From positions 1 through 64,000 of the forward strand of contig VMEE01000091.1 in assembly GCA_009910795.1 (NCBI GenBank): a stretch of 64,000 nt of DNA, given 5' to 3'. Below are positions 59,425 through 64,000 of this stretch, piece after piece. Source of the stretch: Dehalobacter sp. CP (lineage in GTDB: Bacteria > Bacillota_B > Desulfitobacteriia > Desulfitobacteriales > Syntrophobotulaceae). The position numbers and the translations under genes were made by a program. Each line of letters starts with the position of its first letter. Position 1 is the first letter of the stretch. A model generated the notes under the pieces. The model had not been told where the DNA came from. It ran no database searches and saw only the letters and a list, made by a program, of their open reading frames with translations.

Positions 59425-59537
59425 AGAAGGAATCCGGGAAATGATATTCTGAGCATACGACCGAATAAGAAAATAAGGGAAAAGGGAAACTAAACGTGTT
59501 CTCCAAACATATGAAAGAAAAAGAGGGAGATATAACG

Positions 59538-60731
59538 ATGAATAAAATCGGAATCGATGAAATAGACGTAAAGGGAAAGTGTGTTTTCGTACGCGTGGAT
59601 TTTAATGTGCCGATGGACGATCAGCAAAATATTACGGATGATACCAGAATCAGGGCTGCACTTCCGACGATCCGTTATCTGAAAGAAAACGGTGCTAAAG
59701 TCATTTTGGCTTCCCACCTCGGAAGACCCAAAGGCAAAGTCAATCCCAAATATTCACTGGCACCTGCAGCAGCCCATTTAAGCATTCTGCTGGGCACGGA
59801 AGTGAAGCTCGCTCCTGATTGCATCGGGCCCAAGGTTGCAGCGCTGGTTGAACATATGGAAGATGGGCAGGTTCTGCTTCTGGAAAATGTCAGATTTCAT
59901 GAGGAAGAGGAAAAGAATGATCCTGATTTTGCACGCAGCCTGGCCGGCTTAGCTGATATCTACGTGAATGACGCGTTTGGAGCGGCGCACCGGGCGCATG
60001 CCTCAACGGAAGGGATAGCCCAATATATGCCTGCTTATGCCGGATTCTTGATGAAAAAAGAAGTGGACATCCTTGGCCAGGTGCTCGGTCAGCCGACCAG
60101 ACCATTTGTTGCGATTATTGGTGGAGCAAAGGTCAGTGATAAAATTGGTGTCATAGAAAATCTGCTGAAAAAGGTGGATGTTCTGATCATCGGAGGCGGG
60201 ATGGCTAATACGTTCCTGAAGGCCCGGGGCCTGGAAGTCGGGAAATCACTGATTGAAGAGGACAAGGTGGAACTGGCCGCCGAACTTCTCCGGCAGGCCG
60301 AAAGTACCGGCGTAAAACTGATGCTCCCGCAGGATGTAGTCGTTACGCGGGAATTCAAAGCGGACGCCCCGTTCAGAGTTGCAGAGGTCTCCAATATTCT
60401 TCCGGAAGAAATGGCTTTGGATATTGGCCCGGCAAGTGCTGAATTATTTGCAGAGGCGATTCTGCCTGCGAAGACTGTCATATGGAACGGCCCGATGGGC
60501 GTATTTGAAATGGAAAACTTTGCGCGGGGCACGGAACAAATCGCGCTGGCGATGGCTAGATGCCAGGGAACAACGATTGTCGGAGGCGGGGACTCTGTTG
60601 CTGCTGTGGAAAAAGTAGGTGTGGCAGAAAAACTGACGCATATTTCTACCGGAGGGGGCGCTTCGCTCGAATTCCTGGAAGGAAAGATTCTGCCGGGTGT
60701 AGCAGTATTAAAAGAAAAAACTGAAAACTGA
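59538..60731 (+). CDS. pgk: Phosphoglycerate kinase
   Basis: A 397-residue cytosolic glycolytic enzyme transferring phosphate from 1,3-bisphosphoglycerate to [16 protein letters not shown] and HLGRPKG at the N-terminus, [16 protein letters not shown] in the middle and [34 protein letters not shown] at the C-terminus are family marks. ATG 59538 is chosen ([14 protein letters not shown]) after a GAGGGAG site; an earlier ATG in the frame at 59511 is not. First gene of the cluster; no gapA is adjacent. Confidence 0.97.
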   Translation: MNKIGIDEIDVKGKCVFVRVDFNVPMDDQQNITDDTRIRAALPTIRYLKENGAKVILASHLGRPKGKVNPKYSLAPAAAHLSILLGTEVKLAPDCIGPKVAALVEHMEDGQVLLLENVRFHEEEEKNDPDFARSLAGLADIYVNDAFGAAHRAHASTEGIAQYMPAYAGFLMKKEVDILGQVLGQPTRPFVAIIGGAKVSDKIGVIENLLKKVDVLIIGGGMANTFLKARGLEVGKSLIEEDKVELAAELLRQAESTGVKLMLPQDVVVTREFKADAPFRVAEVSNILPEEMALDIGPASAELFAEAILPAKTVIWNGPMGVFEMENFARGTEQIALAMARCQGTTIVGGGDSVAAVEKVGVAEKLTHISTGGGASLEFLEGKILPGVAVLKEKTEN

Positions 60732-60817
60732 AATTGACTCAATATCACAAAATAAGATATAAAAATATCAGGCATAGGAATATATTACAGATAAAAAAGC
60801 TATGGGAGGGGTCTCTG

Positions 60818-61582
60818 ATGACAAGAAAGCCGATCATTGCGGGCAATTGGAAGATGTATAAGACAGTGCAGGAAGCCAAAGATTTTGCCGCGGGACTGTT
60901 GGAAAATTTAGAGAAACTGGAAAATGGAACAAACGCGGAAATCGTGATTTGTGCACCGTTTACTGCACTGGCTGCCTTAAAGGATGAACTTGAAGAGAGT
61001 ATCATTCATATTGGCGCCCAAAATATGTATTATGAAACACAGGGCGCGTATACCGGGGAGATATCACCGCTTATGCTGACAGACTTAGCCTGTACCTATG
61101 TGATTATCGGGCACTCGGAACGCAGGGAATATTTTAAAGAAGATGACGCGCTTATAGCCAAAAAAGTCAAGACCGCGCTGAACTTTGGACTAACGCCAAT
61201 TCTGTGTGTCGGTGAGAACCTGGCTTTGAGAGAAGCAGGTCAGGCCCTGGTCTTTGTACAAGGGCAGGTTGAGAATGCCCTCAGGGAGTTGAGTCCTGAA
61301 GAAATCAGAAAGATTGTTGTTGCATATGAACCCATTTGGGCTATCGGAACAGGCAGGACAGCATCTCCGCAGGATGCCCAGGAAATGTGTGCCGCAATCC
61401 GTACCACCCTGGCGAGGCTCGCCGCTGAAGCCTCTCAGGAAATACGAATTTTATACGGTGGAAGTGTCAAGGCTTCCAATATCGCCGAACTGATGGATCA
61501 GCCGGATATTGATGGTGCGCTGGTCGGCGGAGCAAGTCTGGACTTCCTTGGATTTACTGAACTGATTGGCAGCGTGAGGTGA
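60818..61582 (+). CDS. tpiA: Triosephosphate isomerase
   Basis: A 254-residue TIM-barrel enzyme interconverting dihydroxyacetone phosphate and glyceraldehyde 3-phosphate. Catalytic residues are visible: Lys in AGNWKMYK, His in VIIGHSERREYF, Glu in VVAYEPIWAIGTGRTA; the phosphate-binding LYGGSVKASN loop follows. ATG 60818 is used because GGGAGGGG lies just upstream; the ORF extends to 60734 without support. gpmI begins 5 bp after the stop. Confidence 0.97.
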   Translation: MTRKPIIAGNWKMYKTVQEAKDFAAGLLENLEKLENGTNAEIVICAPFTALAALKDELEESIIHIGAQNMYYETQGAYTGEISPLMLTDLACTYVIIGHSERREYFKEDDALIAKKVKTALNFGLTPILCVGENLALREAGQALVFVQGQVENALRELSPEEIRKIVVAYEPIWAIGTGRTASPQDAQEMCAAIRTTLARLAAEASQEIRILYGGSVKASNIAELMDQPDIDGALVGGASLDFLGFTELIGSVR

Positions 61583-61587
61583 TTTTG

Positions 61588-63138
61588 ATGTCCGAGGCAA
61601 CAGGGAGGCCGCTCCTGCTGATGATCCTGGACGGTTGGGGCTGTAGCAAAGAAAAGAATGGAAATGCAACGCTGCTTGCAAAGATCCCGAATTTTTCCCG
61701 TTTGCAGGAAAGTTACCCGCATACGCTGCTTAACGCTTCGGGTGCTGCAGTGGGATTGCCGGAAGGACAAATGGGCAATTCGGAGGTCGGCCACTTAAAC
61801 ATTGGCGCCGGCCGGGTCGTCTATCAGGAACTGACACGGATATTCAAGGCAATTGACGAAGGAGACCTTGTCAAGAATGAAGTGCTGCACGAAGCAATGA
61901 CCCGGGCCAGGGATTCCGGAAAAGCTTTTCACTTGCTGGGGCTGCTTTCGGACGGTGGTGTCCATTCCCATATCCGTCATTTGTTTGCATTACTGGACAT
62001 GGCGGTTGAGGCCGGGGTAGAGAAGATTTATGTTCATCCGGTTCTTGACGGCAGAGATGTTCTTCCCCAAAGCGCCAAGGAATTTATCCGGCAGCTGGAA
62101 AATAAACTGAAACAGCTTGGCAGAGGAAAAATTGCTACAGTGAGTGGGCGTTATTATGTGATGGACAGGGATAAGCGCTGGGACAGAGTCGAGAAAGCAT
62201 ATAAAGCCCTTGTAACCGGAGAGGGGCCGATGGCCTGCAATGCTCTGGCAGCTGTAGAGAATGCTTATGACAAAAAGATTGTCGATGAGTTTGTTGACCC
62301 GACCGTAATTGCGGATGAATCAGGCCGTCCAGTGGCGGTCATTGAAGATGGCGACAGTGTGCTTTTCTTTAATTTTCGGGCAGACCGGGCCAGAGAAATC
62401 ACCCGGGCGTTTATTGAAGAAAATTTTGAAGGTTTTATACGGACAAACCGTCCCCGGGTGCATTATGTCTGCCTTACCGAGTACGATGCCAACTTTGACT
62501 GTCCGGTGGCTTTTCCGCCGCAAAACCTTGAGAATACACTTGGCGAGGCGCTGGCAGCCAAAGGTCTAAGGCAGCTTCGCATCGCTGAAACAGAAAAATA
62601 TGCGCATGTAACATTCTTTTTCAATGGTGGAATAGAGGAACCTGAAGATGGAGAAGACCGCTGTCTGATTCCGTCACCGGGAGTGTCTACCTACAACCTG
62701 CAGCCGGAAATGAGCGCCTATGGCGTCACCGAGGCCCTGCTTTCCAAACTGCGGGAAGATCAATATGATGTAATTGTTTTAAATTTTGCTAACGCCGATA
62801 TGGTCGGACATACCGGATATCTTCTAGCGGCAGTCAAGGCCTTGGAAGCTGTCGATGTTTGTATCGGGAAGATCGTTGACGCGGTTCAGGCCAAAGGCGG
62901 GACTGTGTTAATTACTTCGGACCATGGAAATGCTGAGTGCATGATTGATCAGGAAACAAATTCACCGTTTACAGCGCATACGACCAATAAGGTACCGTTC
63001 ATTCTGGTGAATGATACGTATAAAGACCGCACCCTCCGGGAGGGAGGAAGTCTCTGCGATATTGCACCGACGATGCTGAAGCTGCTGAAGCTTGATATTC
63101 CGGCGGAAATGACCGGCAAATCCTTGCTTTTAGACTAA
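61588..63138 (+). CDS. gpmI: 2,3-bisphosphoglycerate-independent phosphoglycerate mutase
   Basis: A 516-residue manganese-dependent mutase converting 3-phosphoglycerate to 2-phosphoglycerate. LLMILDGWGCS carries the first metal-binding Asp, QMGNSEVGHLNIGAGRVVYQ the catalytic Ser, and ITSDHGNAECMID the C-terminal metal ligands. ATG 61588 follows AGGTGA by five bases; an in-frame GTG at 61579 overlaps the tpiA stop. Mn-dependent GPM is usual in spore formers. About 95 bp separate it from eno. Confidence 0.97.
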   Translation: MSEATGRPLLLMILDGWGCSKEKNGNATLLAKIPNFSRLQESYPHTLLNASGAAVGLPEGQMGNSEVGHLNIGAGRVVYQELTRIFKAIDEGDLVKNEVLHEAMTRARDSGKAFHLLGLLSDGGVHSHIRHLFALLDMAVEAGVEKIYVHPVLDGRDVLPQSAKEFIRQLENKLKQLGRGKIATVSGRYYVMDRDKRWDRVEKAYKALVTGEGPMACNALAAVENAYDKKIVDEFVDPTVIADESGRPVAVIEDGDSVLFFNFRADRAREITRAFIEENFEGFIRTNRPRVHYVCLTEYDANFDCPVAFPPQNLENTLGEALAAKGLRQLRIAETEKYAHVTFFFNGGIEEPEDGEDRCLIPSPGVSTYNLQPEMSAYGVTEALLSKLREDQYDVIVLNFANADMVGHTGYLLAAVKALEAVDVCIGKIVDAVQAKGGTVLITSDHGNAECMIDQETNSPFTAHTTNKVPFILVNDTYKDRTLREGGSLCDIAPTMLKLLKLDIPAEMTGKSLLLD

Positions 63139-63193
63139 GTATCCATGACAAACAAATCCAGGTGTATACCCGGTACTAAGGTACTAGCAATAG

Positions 63194-64000
<807 letters not shown>

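Noticed and set aside
60089..60775. 228-codon minus-strand frame inside pgk
   Set aside because: Shadow of pgk; Ser/Pro-rich translation typical of antisense frames.

Overview
The window reads as a chromosome segment from an endospore-lineage Firmicute (class Clostridia). The best guess is the Peptococcaceae, Desulfitobacterium/Dehalobacter group. This is inferred from gene order and from protein character: the atp operon followed by ywmB-murA-spoIID-spoIIID-mreB, a split transketolase, many GTG/TTG starts with strong AGGAGG-type ribosome binding sites, moderate GC, and sporulation genes. No rRNA or tRNA gene and no CRISPR array was seen. Almost all of the window is vertically inherited core genome; the only clear mobile DNA is at the left edge.

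Layout. (1) 1-2.5 kb: a truncated DUF3102-type gene and an IS1182-like element with imperfect terminal repeats. (2) 2.7-11.3 kb: wecB, then the complete H+-type F1Fo ATP synthase operon (two small accessory membrane proteins, then a, c, b, delta, alpha, gamma, beta, epsilon), closed by a terminator shared with a convergent csoR-like repressor. (3) 11.8-17.7 kb: ywmB, murA, spoIID (with a good sigma-E promoter), spoIIID, mreB/mbl and tagA. TagA uses the ManNAc donor that WecB makes. (4) 17.8-23.2 kb: a GT4 glycosyltransferase, an O-antigen-ligase-like membrane protein, a small membrane protein, comFA and comFC. (5) 23.2-30 kb: a gap with a cluster of DnaA-box sequences and nested inverted repeats, then hpf (with a sigma-H-type promoter), secA, prfB with its programmed +1 frameshift, and a two-subunit transketolase. 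(6) 30.1-34.2 kb: ftsE, ftsX, a coiled-coil M23 peptidase and an S41 protease, forming a division/cell-wall hydrolase module. (7) 34.5-41.7 kb: an uncharacterised P-loop ATPase, uvrB, uvrA (with a perfect SOS box upstream) and panB. (8) 41.8-47 kb, minus strand: a histidine kinase and NarL-type regulator followed by a three-gene ABC-2 exporter. (9) 47.3-59.3 kb: a Cof-type phosphatase, a B12-binding radical SAM protein, an orphan solute-binding lipoprotein with a long structured leader that runs into rapZ-yvcK-whiA, a Na/Pi-cotransporter-like protein, and trkA-trkH. (10) 59.5-64 kb: the lower-glycolysis operon pgk-tpiA-gpmI-eno (eno cut by the window edge), without an adjacent gapA.

No clearly new multi-gene system was found. 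The observations most worth following are the DnaA-box cluster with nested inverted repeats before hpf, the long structured leader before the orphan solute-binding protein/rapZ operon, the leader hairpins of the two-component/ABC module, and the lone P-loop ATPase before uvrB. All function calls come from reading the sequence, without database searches.
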